DNA from: UBA5336 sp964415675
Lineage (GTDB): Bacteria; Pseudomonadota; Alphaproteobacteria; Caulobacterales; Hyphomonadaceae
DNA length: 64,000 bases
Reading direction: 5' to 3'
Assembly: GCA_964415675.1 (NCBI GenBank)
Contig: CAYQBG010000007.1
Span: forward strand, 1 to 64,000
The notes below the pieces were generated by a model that did no database searches, had not been told where the DNA came from, and saw only the letters and a program-made list of their open reading frames with translations. Positions 8,077-16,407 of this stretch are shown here, piece after piece (position 1 is the stretch's first letter; the number at the start of each line of letters is the position of its first letter). The translations under genes and the position numbers were made by a program.

Positions 8077-9183
8077 ATGGCGGATACACGACACCCCCCC
8101 ACAAACTCCCCCATCAGCGGGATCACCCAGGACGGCCTGCTGACAGACAGCTGGTATCTTGCCGCGCCCTCCGCGTCGCTGAAGCCCGGCACGCAGCAGC
8201 GGCGGATGATCCTCGGCGAGCCGTTGATGCTGGGTCGGACCGCTGCGGGCGAGCCCTTTGCGCTGCGGGACATCTGCCCTCACCGGCTGGTGCCACTCTC
8301 GGCCGGCAAGCAGCGCGACACCGATGGCGAGCCGACTGTGGAGTGCCCTTATCATGGCTGGCGCTTCGGCACGGACGGTGTCTGCCGGCTGATACCTAGC
8401 CTGACAGAAGACAGTCCCTATGAAGCCTCGCGGATCAGGGTCCGGCGCTATCGCGTGCATGAAGCCAATGGCGCACTTTTCATCTATGTCTCCCACGACC
8501 CGCGCGCGAGCGCACCGCCCGCTATGCCGCCACCGGATTTCGGCCCGCTTCCCGTCCGGCCCAAATTCATTGTCGAGCGCCAGTTCAACGCGCATATCGA
8601 TGATGCCGTGATCGGCCTGATGGATCCCGCCCATGTGCCGTTTGTGCATTCACAATGGTGGTGGCGTCCGCCCTCCGCCGGGCTGCATCTCAAGGAAAAG
8701 CGCTTTGTTCCCCGGCCGCACGGCTGGGCGATTGCGCGCCATCAGCCCTCATCCAACTCGCTGGCCTACCGGGCTGTTTTTGGCGGGAGGGTGAGCATGG
8801 AGATCATTTTCCAGCTGCCCGGCTTTCGCTGGGAGATCATCGAGAATGACCGCGCACGCTTTCTGGCGCTGACCTGCCTTACGCCGGAAACGAAAAACCG
8901 CACCCGCATCACCCAGCTGACATGGTGGTCAGGCGCGCCGCTTCTCAATCTCGCCGTTCCGGTTCTGAAAGCTGCGGCCCGGAAATTCCTCGATCAGGGT
9001 GGGACCATGATCGACCTGCAGAATGAGGGCATGAAATACCAGACAGCGATGATCTGGTTCGATGATATCGACGTGCAGGCCAAATGGTACCGGCGCCTGA
9101 AACAGGAATGGAGCGCGGCCCGTACCGAAGACAGGGCATTCGAGAACCCCATCGAGGAAACCATCCTGCACTGGATGAGCTGA
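8077..9183 (+). CDS. Rieske non-heme iron oxygenase, VanA-like
   Basis: Oxygenase component of a two-part aromatic O-demethylase or ring hydroxylase. The N-terminal Rieske domain has C-P-H (CPHRLVPLSAG) and, after 17 residues, CPYHGWRF, giving the Cys-His/Cys-His ligands of a [2Fe-2S] centre. The C-terminal domain has the mononuclear iron signature D-x2-H-x4-H in LMDPAHVPFVH. Length (368) fits VanA/CmtA-type alpha subunits. No reductase or ferredoxin gene is next to it, so electron supply must come from elsewhere. Substrate unknown: vanillate-like, dicamba-like or sterol-type oxygenases share this architecture. It sits 43 bases after glpQ on the same strand, probably cotranscribed but without an evident functional link. 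Confidence 0.9.
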   Translation: MADTRHPPTNSPISGITQDGLLTDSWYLAAPSASLKPGTQQRRMILGEPLMLGRTAAGEPFALRDICPHRLVPLSAGKQRDTDGEPTVECPYHGWRFGTDGVCRLIPSLTEDSPYEASRIRVRRYRVHEANGALFIYVSHDPRASAPPAMPPPDFGPLPVRPKFIVERQFNAHIDDAVIGLMDPAHVPFVHSQWWWRPPSAGLHLKEKRFVPRPHGWAIARHQPSSNSLAYRAVFGGRVSMEIIFQLPGFRWEIIENDRARFLALTCLTPETKNRTRITQLTWWSGAPLLNLAVPVLKAAARKFLDQGGTMIDLQNEGMKYQTAMIWFDDIDVQAKWYRRLKQEWSAARTEDRAFENPIEETILHWMS

Positions 9184-9244
9184 CCGGGGCGAGGCGGCGC
9201 GCCGCCATTTGCATCCGGAAGAGAGAGCGGGATCGGAAGCTGCC

Positions 9245-9823
9245 TCAAACCTCAGGTCGGCGGATCGATCCGGACAGGTTCATAAGGACTTCTTCAGCAC
9301 TGAAATAGGCCGGGTCGTCTGCGGGCTTTGCGCCACGGCCCATGATGATTTCAGCGGTCGCCTCATAGCGTACGATCTCGCGATAATCTGACGGGCCGAA
9401 ACCAAAGCCCCAGGGATCGCGATAGGCCGAGCGATAGAACCGCCGATAGCCCGGATGACGCAATCGGCTCCCATAGGATCCGTAAAAGGAATAATCGCAG
9501 TAGAAGCCCGAATAATAGGGTGAATGGCTGAACCCGGTGGAGATCAGGCGGCTGTCCTCGTCGGTCTCGCGGCGCAGGACGCGGAAATGGTCATACCCTT
9601 CCTGGCTCGTCAGTTCGGCAGCCCGGTAAAGCAGATATGTCTCGACTGTCCGGCGATCGGTGAGGCTGTTGCCGGCAAAACTGACCTGCCAGCGATTGTT
9701 TTCCAGCTTCTGGTCAAAATAGCCACGCGTGTCATTGCTCGCCGCCTGGTAGGGCGTTGCGGTGGCGCAGGCACCCAGCAGCATCAGCGCACTTAGGAGA
9801 GAAGCGAAAACAGCCTGTTTCAT
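9245..9823 (-). CDS. CC0125/CC1285-family lipoprotein
   Basis: Signal peptide with lipobox LGAC (Cys19). The next region, GYFDQKLENNRWQVSFAGNS then YLLYRAAELTSQEGYDHFRVL, matches the small alphaproteobacterial lipoprotein family named after Caulobacter CC0125/CC1285. The C-terminal half has a Tyr/Gly/Arg-rich segment (SPYYSGFYCDYSFYGSYGS) and a strand-like REIVRYEATAEIIMG. Envelope-located, function unknown. Its promoter should be in the 175-base divergent gap to the GST gene, where TACAAT (minus strand, near 9852) could serve as a -10. Confidence 0.75.
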   Translation of the reverse strand: MKQAVFASLLSALMLLGACATATPYQAASNDTRGYFDQKLENNRWQVSFAGNSLTDRRTVETYLLYRAAELTSQEGYDHFRVLRRETDEDSRLISTGFSHSPYYSGFYCDYSFYGSYGSRLRHPGYRRFYRSAYRDPWGFGFGPSDYREIVRYEATAEIIMGRGAKPADDPAYFSAEEVLMNLSGSIRRPEV

Positions 9824-9998
9824 GGTTCAGATCACCCGTGTTTTCTGTTCATTGTACATTAACATATGCAAGCTGAACGCCAGAGTAACGTCTACGTGTG
9901 CAAAAAGGCGGTGAAATCGCCGCGAAAGGCCCGGGCGTGACTTGCCGGTTGGGTCATGAATGGCGGATGGTTTGCGCAAAGCTGAATGGAGAACTGCC

Positions 9999-10616
9999 AT
10001 GATCACGGTCCACCACCTGCGCGTCGGGCGCTCGATATTCACCGTCTGGCTGCTGGAGGAACTCGGGCTCGATTACGAACTCAAGATCTATGACCGCAAC
10101 GAGATGGGCCGTGCGCCGCCGGAGCTGAAAGGCGCCCATCCGCTGGGCAAATCCCCGGTTGTCGATTTTGGCGGCTTTGTCCTCTCGGAATCGCTTGCCA
10201 TTGCGAGCTATCTGACCGACGCCCACGATCCTGAGGGACGGCTCGCCCCGCCGGCGTCCGATGCGATCGGGCGTGCGAAATGGATGCAGTGGCTGGTCTA
10301 TTCCGAAGCCTCAGCCTTCGCGCCGCTGCTGATGAAGCTGTTACTGTCGCGCGAGGCCGATCCGAAGCCGCCGGTGATCAGCGCCTTTGCCGATGGCGAG
10401 GTGACGCTCCATCTGGGCTATATGCAGGACAGTCTTGGCGACCAGCCCTATATTCTTGGTCGTCGCCTGCAGGCGCCTGATATCGGCTTCACCTATATCT
10501 GCCAGATGGCCGAAAGACTGGGGGAGCTTGGCCCCTATCCGGCGCTGAAATCCTATATGGAGCGCAATCTTTCCCGGCCCGCCTTTCAGCGCGCTCTGGA
10601 GAAGACGGGCGGCTGA
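9999..10616 (+). CDS. Glutathione S-transferase family protein
   Basis: 205 residues with a thioredoxin-like N-terminal domain (ITVHHLRVGRSIFTVWLLEELGLDYE; GSH-contact strand GKSPVVDFGGFVLSESLAIASYL) and an all-helical C-terminal domain (YILGRRLQAPDIGFTYI contains the conserved N-capping/hydrophobic staple Asp). The ES motif that binds the glutathione glutamyl group is present (SESLAI). Start at ATG 9999 behind GGAG; an ATG 13 codons upstream lacks such a site. Cytosolic conjugation or isomerisation of electrophiles; substrate not inferable. Confidence 0.9.
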   Translation: MITVHHLRVGRSIFTVWLLEELGLDYELKIYDRNEMGRAPPELKGAHPLGKSPVVDFGGFVLSESLAIASYLTDAHDPEGRLAPPASDAIGRAKWMQWLVYSEASAFAPLLMKLLLSREADPKPPVISAFADGEVTLHLGYMQDSLGDQPYILGRRLQAPDIGFTYICQMAERLGELGPYPALKSYMERNLSRPAFQRALEKTGG

Positions 10617-10647
10617 CCAGCACGGACGCCAGGATAAGGGGGCGGGA

Positions 10648-11793
10648 ATGGCACTGAGCTGGGCAGAGATTGAACAGGTCGAGGGCTTCAGAGGCATTGA
10701 GTCGCTGGTGCGGCGCGAGATCATACCAGCCCTGTCTGATCTGCCGCGCGAGACCCTCAACAGGGATGGCGCGCCCAAAGGGTTACAGATGGTTGCCTCG
10801 GGTGCGATGGCGGCCTTTGCCGTCCTGTTCATGCTGGTCATATTCATCATGCCGGACACATTCTTCGGCGTGGCCCTGCCCCTTATCCTGTTTCCGGTTC
10901 TGTTCTTCGCATGCGTGCTCGGTGCGCTCTGGCTGAACCGGAAGAAGGTCGCCGCATTTGTTGCACGGGCGAGCCGTCGGCTGGAGGCGCGCGGGCAGAT
11001 CCTCTCACGCGTCGCCGATCATGTCGGCCTCGACTATGTGTTGCGGCCCGGCACGCGCCCTGGCTGGCTAGACTGGGCAAAGCGCCAAAGCTGGATCCCG
11101 CCGGAAGCGCGTGCGGCGTTCGAGCCGCTCGGTGGCTCTGGCGAAATGATCCAGGCGACCCAGGCTGTGCGCGATGCCGGATTCCTGACCACGAATGTCC
11201 ACGTCATCGGGACACAGGCGCAGAAGGCACAGTTGCATGACGCCATGATCTCATCGATGAATTTCGAGGATGGGTTTTACGGGTCGCGCGCCCGTGTCGG
11301 CTTTGAAATGCTGGAATGGGTCGAGCGCGTGGAAGATAGCGACGATATCCACCACCTGATGATCCTGATGACGGCGCCGCGCGCGTTTGACAGCGTTGTA
11401 CAGCTGAAGTCGAAATCGGCGCGCTGGTGGGATACCCGCGTCTCAGACAAACCGCTCAAGGCAGTGCGTATCGGGCCGGAGGCATTCCGCAATTCCTATG
11501 ATGTGCGGGCGAACGACCAGGTTCTGGCACATGTCCTCTTCGATCCGGCAGTGATCGCTGCGATGGTCGATCTCACCCATGGCGACGCCTTCCGGGCAAG
11601 CGCCATAGGCGACCAGCTCATCTTCGAAGTGGCCGGCGCGAACAGGTTCACACTCATCGACGAAGCCACAGGTGTCTGGGACGAGAACAGCATAAGGACC
11701 GGTATCAGCGACCTTGCCGAGGCGCTGTCCCTCGTCGATGCCCTCGCTGCTGCCTTCCGCGTGCCCCATGAGGAGCGCGCCAAGCCGGGCTGA
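10648..11793 (+). CDS. DUF3137-type membrane protein
   Basis: Follows the GST gene by 31 bases. An N-terminal helical segment is followed by two adjacent membrane helices (about residues 50-92: LQMVASGAMAAFAVLFMLVIFIM and the following GVALPLILFPVLFFACVLGALWL). A large soluble region then includes MISSMNFEDGFYG, a strand-rich block (HHLMILMTAPRAFDSVVQLKSKSARWW) and a C-terminal helix. This arrangement matches the DUF3137 family, whose role is unknown. Both ends are probably cytoplasmic. No catalytic motif is evident. Confidence 0.75.
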   Translation: MALSWAEIEQVEGFRGIESLVRREIIPALSDLPRETLNRDGAPKGLQMVASGAMAAFAVLFMLVIFIMPDTFFGVALPLILFPVLFFACVLGALWLNRKKVAAFVARASRRLEARGQILSRVADHVGLDYVLRPGTRPGWLDWAKRQSWIPPEARAAFEPLGGSGEMIQATQAVRDAGFLTTNVHVIGTQAQKAQLHDAMISSMNFEDGFYGSRARVGFEMLEWVERVEDSDDIHHLMILMTAPRAFDSVVQLKSKSARWWDTRVSDKPLKAVRIGPEAFRNSYDVRANDQVLAHVLFDPAVIAAMVDLTHGDAFRASAIGDQLIFEVAGANRFTLIDEATGVWDENSIRTGISDLAEALSLVDALAAAFRVPHEERAKPG

Positions 11794-11823
11794 AACAGCG
11801 CGGTCAACGCGGCTGATGCTGAT

Positions 11824-11857
11824 GAAAAAGCCCCGGCGCGCAGAGGCGGCCGGGGCT
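11824..11857 (-). terminator. Intrinsic terminator of the aldehyde dehydrogenase gene
   Basis: Nine-base perfect inverted repeat AGCCCCGGC/GCCGGGGCT (11829-11837 and 11849-11857). Read on the minus strand it ends in TTTTT (11829-11825). It sits between two convergent genes, 29 bases past the aldehyde dehydrogenase stop. Confidence 0.85.
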
Positions 11858-11885
11858 CATCCATTGGCGGGGCAGAAGCCCTGCC

Positions 11886-13319
11886 TCAGGCGGCGCTGAC
11901 TCCAAGCACTGCCTTGGTTTCGAGGAATTCCTCAAGCCCGTGCGCACCCCATTCGCGGCCATTGCCAGACTGTTTGTACCCACCGAAAGGCGCATTCATG
12001 TCCGGGCCGGCTCCGTTGACGATCACCTGTCCGGCACGGATACGCGAGGCGACCTGGCGGGCGTGCCCATCATCTGCGGATTGCACATAGGCTGACAGGC
12101 CATACTCGGTATCATTGGCCATCTCGATGGCCTGCTCCTCGCTGTCATAGTCGATCATGACAAGCACCGGGCCGAAGATCTCCTCGCGCGCAATCGTCAT
12201 GTCATTTGTGACATCGGCGAAGACGGTGGGCCGGGCAAAATACCCCCGGTTGAGGCCTTCCGGACGCCCTGGACCGCCGGCGACGAGGGTCGCGCCCTCC
12301 TCGATGCCCTTCTGGATCAGATCCTGGACCTTCTGGTACTGATTGGCATTCGAAATCGGTCCGATGGCGCCCTTGTCGGCCTCGCGAGGCATCTGCACCT
12401 TGACCGATTCGGCAGCAGCTTTCGCTATGGCAACGGCCTCGTCATGCTTGTCGCGCGGGATGAACATGCGCGAGGGGGCGTTGCAAGACTGGCCGGAATT
12501 CATCATCATCGACATCACGCCACCGCCCACGGCCTTCTGCATATCGGCATCGGGCAGAACGATGTTAGGCGACTTGCCGCCAAGCTCCTGCGCAACACGC
12601 TTGACCGTCGGCGCAGCCGCCTGGGCAACAAGCACACCGGCGCGGGTCGAGCCTGTAAAGCTCATCATATCGACATCCGGGTGGCCAGACATATAGGATC
12701 CGACGGTGGGTCCGTCGCCGTTGACGAGGTTGAAAACGCCCTTCGGCACGCCGGCCTCATGCAGCACCTCGGCGACAATCATGGCATCCAGCGGAGCAAT
12801 CTCGGACGGTTTGAGCACCATGGTGCAGCCGGCCGCAATCGCCGGCGCGACCTTGCAGGCGATCTGATTGGCAGGCCAGTTCCATGGGGTGATGAAGCCG
12901 CAAACGCCAATCGGCTCCTTACGGATATACCAGCCATCCTTCTCCTCCTCGAAGGGATAGTTGCGCACAATCTGCGCCATGGTGGCATAATGGCCGAGAC
13001 CGACAGGCGCCTGTGCGGCATTAGCGAGCCACATCGGGGCGCCCATCTGGTCGGAAATGTTCTCGGCGATCTCGCCCATGCGCGCCTGGTAGCCGGCGGC
13101 GATCTTGTCGAGCAGTTCGGCGCGGTACTCCACCGAGGTCGCGGCGAATTCCGGGAAGGCGGCCTTGGCGGCGGCCACGGCCTTATCGACATCGGCGTGC
13201 GAGCCGAGCGAGATCCGCGCGAAGGGCTCCTCGGTCGCCGGGTTCTCGATATCCACAGTGCGCGGCTCGACCGGATCGACCCATTCGCCGTTGATGTAGA
13301 ATTGCAGATAGTCCTTCAT
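11886..13319 (-). CDS. NAD(P)-dependent aldehyde dehydrogenase
   Basis: Oxidises aldehydes to carboxylic acids. ALDH-superfamily features: GFITPWNWPANQIACKVAPAIAAG, PSEIAPL, SFTGSTRAG, ELGGKSPNIV (catalytic Glu region), NSGQSCNAPSRM (catalytic Cys), EEIFGPVL and the C-terminal APFGGYKQSGNGREWG. 477 residues, standard. ATG 13319 follows GGAGGAGC on the minus strand, which fixes the start over an ATG 11 codons upstream. Closest in style to broad-specificity or 3-succinoylsemialdehyde-pyridine-type ALDHs, but substrate cannot be assigned. Downstream of grpE with a 100-base gap, so probably a separate unit; ends in a clear terminator. Confidence 0.94.
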   Translation of the reverse strand: MKDYLQFYINGEWVDPVEPRTVDIENPATEEPFARISLGSHADVDKAVAAAKAAFPEFAATSVEYRAELLDKIAAGYQARMGEIAENISDQMGAPMWLANAAQAPVGLGHYATMAQIVRNYPFEEEKDGWYIRKEPIGVCGFITPWNWPANQIACKVAPAIAAGCTMVLKPSEIAPLDAMIVAEVLHEAGVPKGVFNLVNGDGPTVGSYMSGHPDVDMMSFTGSTRAGVLVAQAAAPTVKRVAQELGGKSPNIVLPDADMQKAVGGGVMSMMMNSGQSCNAPSRMFIPRDKHDEAVAIAKAAAESVKVQMPREADKGAIGPISNANQYQKVQDLIQKGIEEGATLVAGGPGRPEGLNRGYFARPTVFADVTNDMTIAREEIFGPVLVMIDYDSEEQAIEMANDTEYGLSAYVQSADDGHARQVASRIRAGQVIVNGAGPDMNAPFGGYKQSGNGREWGAHGLEEFLETKAVLGVSAA

Positions 13320-13419
13320 GGGACTGCTCCTCCCTTCAAGAATGCATGTCAAAACCTGACTTGCCCACTATAGGCGTCAGATCGTCGCTTGTCGCGGGGT
13401 TGCGCAACGGCAAGCCCAT

Positions 13420-14031
13420 TCAGTCTGCCGGGCCGGTGCTGACCGCGACCATGGCAGCACGCAGGACACGGTCGCCAATCTTCCAGCCTGACTGGTAGGT
13501 TTCCGCGATAGCCCCGGAAGGCTGGTCGGAGGGGACCTGGCTCACGGCCTGGTGTTGGTTCGGATCGAACGCGGCTCCGGGTGCGGCATCGATCACGGTC
13601 ATTCCATGGCGGGCCATCACCGCATGAAGTTCCTTTTCCGTCATCTCGATCCCCCCCAGCAGGCCCTTGCCTGCTTCGGACAGGTCATGCCGGTCCGGCT
13701 CTGGCAGCGCCTGCAGAGCGCGGGCAAGATTGTCGGAGACAGAAAGGAGATCACCAGCGAATTTCTCGATGGCATAGGCGCGCGCATCGACGACTTCACG
13801 GGCAGCCCGCTTGCGGACATTATCGACCTCAGCCAGTGATCGCAGGAGCTTGTCCTTCAGGTCCGACGTTTCCGCCTCCAGTTCTGCAATACGCTCGTCC
13901 GGGCCGGGCTCGGATGCTGTTTCTTCGCTGGCGGCCTCGACTTCGCGATCAGGGGCCTGTGCCTCGCTGCCAGCCGGCTCTTCCGGATTGACCTCGTCCA
14001 TTTCGTCCAGACGTGTCGTCTCGTCGCTCAT
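13420..14031 (-). CDS. grpE: GrpE, nucleotide exchange factor of DnaK
   Basis: 203 residues. A low-complexity acidic N-terminus leads into a long coiled coil (ERIAELEAETSDLKDKLLRSLAEVDNVRKRA) and the C-terminal beta-wing domain with GIEMTEKELHAVMARHGM, FDPNQHQAV and YQSGWKIGDRVLRAAMVAV. It releases ADP from DnaK in the cytoplasm. Its ATG directly follows the hrcA stop (TGA-ATG), so the two are translationally coupled and share the heat-shock promoter upstream of hrcA. Confidence 0.97.
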   Translation of the reverse strand: MSDETTRLDEMDEVNPEEPAGSEAQAPDREVEAASEETASEPGPDERIAELEAETSDLKDKLLRSLAEVDNVRKRAAREVVDARAYAIEKFAGDLLSVSDNLARALQALPEPDRHDLSEAGKGLLGGIEMTEKELHAVMARHGMTVIDAAPGAAFDPNQHQAVSQVPSDQPSGAIAETYQSGWKIGDRVLRAAMVAVSTGPAD

Positions 14032-15126
14032 TCAGATGCCTTCCTTTCCGCGCCCATTGGTGATCAGTCGGCCGACCACCTGTGCGGTGTAGTCAACCAT
14101 CGGTATCACGCGGGCATAGTTCAGACGCGTTGGACCGATCACGCCAAGCGCGCCAATCACCTGTCTCTGCGAATTCATATAGGGAGCCACGATGACGCTT
14201 GAACCCGACAAGGGGAACAGCCGGTTCTCCCGGCCAATGAATAATCTCACCCCCTCGGCCTCCCGAGTGGAATCGAGAAGGTCGAGCACAGCCTGCTGGC
14301 GCTCTAGCACTTCGAAGAGCTGGCGCACACGGTCAAGGTCCTCAGCCGCGCTTGCATCTTCCAAAAGGTTAGCGCGGCCCTGGACAATCAGCGTGCGGCC
14401 CTCATCGCGGGTATGGCTCGCACCGCCCCATTCGGCCAGCCCCTGCGCCACCAGGGCCGTCGAGGCCTCATCCAGCGCGGCGCGCCGCTCAGCCAGTTCC
14501 TCGCCGATGGCCTGGCGCGCCTCTGCCAGCGTGCGGCCCTTCATCCGGGTCGACAGAAAGTTGCCGGCCTCAATCAGCGCCGACGGCGGAAGACCTTCAG
14601 GCAGGCGCATGAGACGATTCTCTACATCGCCATCCTCGGTGACGAGGACGCAAAGCGCCTCGTTCGCGCCGAGCGGTACAAATTCGACATGGCGCACGGG
14701 CGCTTCGCGTTTCGGCGAGGCGACAAGCCCTGCTCCGCCGGCCAATCCCGACAAGAGATGGGACGCTTCTGACAGCACACTGTTAAGATCGCGGCCCGCG
14801 CCGGACAGGCGCGCCTCAATCTCTTCGCGATCTTCCTCGCTCGGCTCGCCGGTTTCGAGAAAACCATCAACAAACAGCCGCAGCCCTGCATGAGTTGGAA
14901 GCCGCCCGGCCGAGACATGAGGCGCGTCGATAAGGCCCAGATCGGCCAGATCGGCCATCACGTTCCGGATCGAGGCGGGTGAGAGCGAAATGCCCGAGCG
15001 CGACAGTCTTCGCGATCCTACCGGCTCGCCAGACTCCAGGTAACTCTCGACTATATTGCGGAATATATCCCGCGAGCGCGCATCAAGCGCCTGCATCAGC
15101 GAACGGGTATCGGATGCGTCTGTCAT
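14032..15126 (-). CDS. hrcA: HrcA, heat-inducible transcription repressor
   Basis: Represses groESL-type operons by binding CIRCE elements and is tuned by GroEL. N-terminal winged-helix region: RDIFRNIVESYLESGEPVGSRRL, PASIRNVMADLADLGLI, HVSAGRLPTHAGLRLFVD. The GAF-like middle domain and C-terminal GVIGPTRLNYARVIPMVDYTAQVV are family signatures. ATG 15126 puts the first helix near residue 20; an upstream in-frame start at 15213 would cross the promoter described next. 364 residues. No CIRCE sequence was found in front of it, so direct autoregulation through CIRCE is not supported here. Confidence 0.96.
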   Translation of the reverse strand: MTDASDTRSLMQALDARSRDIFRNIVESYLESGEPVGSRRLSRSGISLSPASIRNVMADLADLGLIDAPHVSAGRLPTHAGLRLFVDGFLETGEPSEEDREEIEARLSGAGRDLNSVLSEASHLLSGLAGGAGLVASPKREAPVRHVEFVPLGANEALCVLVTEDGDVENRLMRLPEGLPPSALIEAGNFLSTRMKGRTLAEARQAIGEELAERRAALDEASTALVAQGLAEWGGASHTRDEGRTLIVQGRANLLEDASAAEDLDRVRQLFEVLERQQAVLDLLDSTREAEGVRLFIGRENRLFPLSGSSVIVAPYMNSQRQVIGALGVIGPTRLNYARVIPMVDYTAQVVGRLITNGRGKEGI

Positions 15127-15137
15127 TTCAGTCCCTT

Positions 15138-15167
15138 GGATAGGCGCGCTTGAACGCGGTTTCAAGC
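15138..15167 (-). promoter_or_regulatory. Sigma-32-type heat-shock promoter with overlapping inverted repeat, upstream of hrcA-grpE
   Basis: On the minus strand, CTTG (15166-15163), an 18-base spacer and CCTATCC (15144-15138) match the alphaproteobacterial RpoH pattern CTTG-N17/18-CYTAT, ending 11 bases before the hrcA ATG. The -35 lies in a perfect 7-base inverted repeat, GCTTGAA-N6-TTCAAGC (15148-15167). The short distance to the ATG implies a very short or absent leader. Confidence 0.6.
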
Positions 15168-15304
15168 GTTCCGGCGCACCATGGTTAGCCGTCCGCGAAC
15201 AGATTGACGACAATTGCGTGCTGCCGGCTCATTCCGGGGAAACAGCCCCCGGGCTAAGCCACAATATGGCATACCCGTCATCTGGCGGGCAGCAGGGGCG
15301 AGGC

Positions 15305-15820
15305 ATGCTGGCGACGCGATGGCAAAGGCAATTCAGGGCGGCGAAGGGCGGTGCGACAGCCGTGGAATTCGCCATGGTCGCACCTGTCTTCCTTTTCATG
15401 ATCGCCGGGATTGTTGAATATAGCCTGTATTATTTCAAGACGAGTCATTTGAAGCACGTTCTCTACGAGGCCAGCCGCAACATCCAGACCGGGGAAGTCA
15501 GTGCGGCCGACAACCCGCAGGTCTATTTCCAGACAGAATATTGTAAGGATGTCAGATTTCTTGCCAGTTGTTCCAGTATCTCTTTCGATGTTCGGGCCTT
15601 CGACAATCTCAGCGACGTCACTTATCCTGACGCCGCCTTCGACACCACCGGTCGGCCGACGAATTTTGTCTTCCAGCCTGGCGCATCCGAACAGATCACC
15701 GTGATGCGAGTCTCCACGCCCTACCGGTTCGTCACGCCGATGATTGCCGATATCTTCCAGCCCAGCGGTACACCGGCCATCATTGTTGGCTATTCGGTCG
15801 CCAAGAATGAGCCCTTCTGA
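15305..15820 (+). CDS. TadE-like pseudopilin
   Basis: 171 residues. A short basic N-terminus precedes the TadE motif GGATAVEFAMVAPVFLFMIAGIVEYSLYYF, in which the glutamate after the cleavage region and the long hydrophobic helix are type IVb pseudopilin hallmarks. The rest is an extracytoplasmic domain with two cysteines. ATG 15305 follows AGGGGCGAGGC; an ATG 13 codons earlier (15266) lacks a ribosome site. Its stop overlaps the next start (TGATG). Minor pilin of a Flp/Tad pilus; the secretion ATPases and prepilin peptidase are not in the window. Confidence 0.88.
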   Translation: MLATRWQRQFRAAKGGATAVEFAMVAPVFLFMIAGIVEYSLYYFKTSHLKHVLYEASRNIQTGEVSAADNPQVYFQTEYCKDVRFLASCSSISFDVRAFDNLSDVTYPDAAFDTTGRPTNFVFQPGASEQITVMRVSTPYRFVTPMIADIFQPSGTPAIIVGYSVAKNEPF

Positions 15821-16407
15821 TGCGCGGGGCTAGGTTCATACGCGAAACACGCGGGCTGGCAGCGCTGGAATTTGCAATGATCGCGCCGTTCCTGGCGGTG
15901 CTGATCATGGGCATCGCCGAAATGTCGCTGCGGTTTCGGGCGATTGACGAGTTTCACCGCTATCTGCAGCAAGCAGGCGACTATCTCTCGCGCGAGGATG
16001 AGCTTTTCAGCGCCGATATTGATGCGATTTATGCGGCGGCAGGCGAAATCATGAAGCCGGTCGAGCTCGCCGGACAGCTCGATCTGGACGTCTCCAGCAT
16101 TGGCTTCATTGCAGATGGCAGCCCGGAACTGCTCTGGCAACGCATTCGCGGCAACACACCGCCCTCATTCGATGTCGCGGACGCTGCGGGCCTCGGAGGT
16201 CCGGGTGAAAGCGTCATCCGCGTCAGTGCGCGTTTCACCTATCAGAGCCCAATCAGCGGGCTTGTCGGCGTCAATGCGCTTCAGCTCGATCAGGCCGTCT
16301 ATTTCCGACCGCGCGCGACCCGCGTAATAGCCATCGACGGATCGCTGGCAGATGAAGGTGCCAATTGGGACAATGATGGCCAGAGCACTGGCGAGGTCGC
16401 TTCATGA
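15820..16407 (+). CDS. TadE/TadF-like pseudopilin
   Basis: Second pseudopilin of the three-gene set. RETRGLAALEFAMIAPFLAVLIMGIAEMSL is the TadE-type motif with the conserved Glu followed by a membrane helix (~residues 12-34). The periplasmic remainder (195 residues in total) is rich in beta-forming sequence. Starts at the A of the preceding stop and overlaps the following gene by four bases (ATGA), indicating a tightly coupled operon. Confidence 0.85.
   Translation: MRGARFIRETRGLAALEFAMIAPFLAVLIMGIAEMSLRFRAIDEFHRYLQQAGDYLSREDELFSADIDAIYAAAGEIMKPVELAGQLDLDVSSIGFIADGSPELLWQRIRGNTPPSFDVADAAGLGGPGESVIRVSARFTYQSPISGLVGVNALQLDQAVYFRPRATRVIAIDGSLADEGANWDNDGQSTGEVAS

Noticed and set aside
13381..13419. 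Palindrome GTTGCGCAAC between grpE and the aldehyde dehydrogenase as a terminator
   Set aside because: The stem is short and no T tract follows on the minus strand.
15127..15300. CIRCE operator upstream of hrcA
   Set aside because: No TTAGCACTC-N9-GAGTGCTAA or close variant; the inverted repeat present has a different sequence and spacer.
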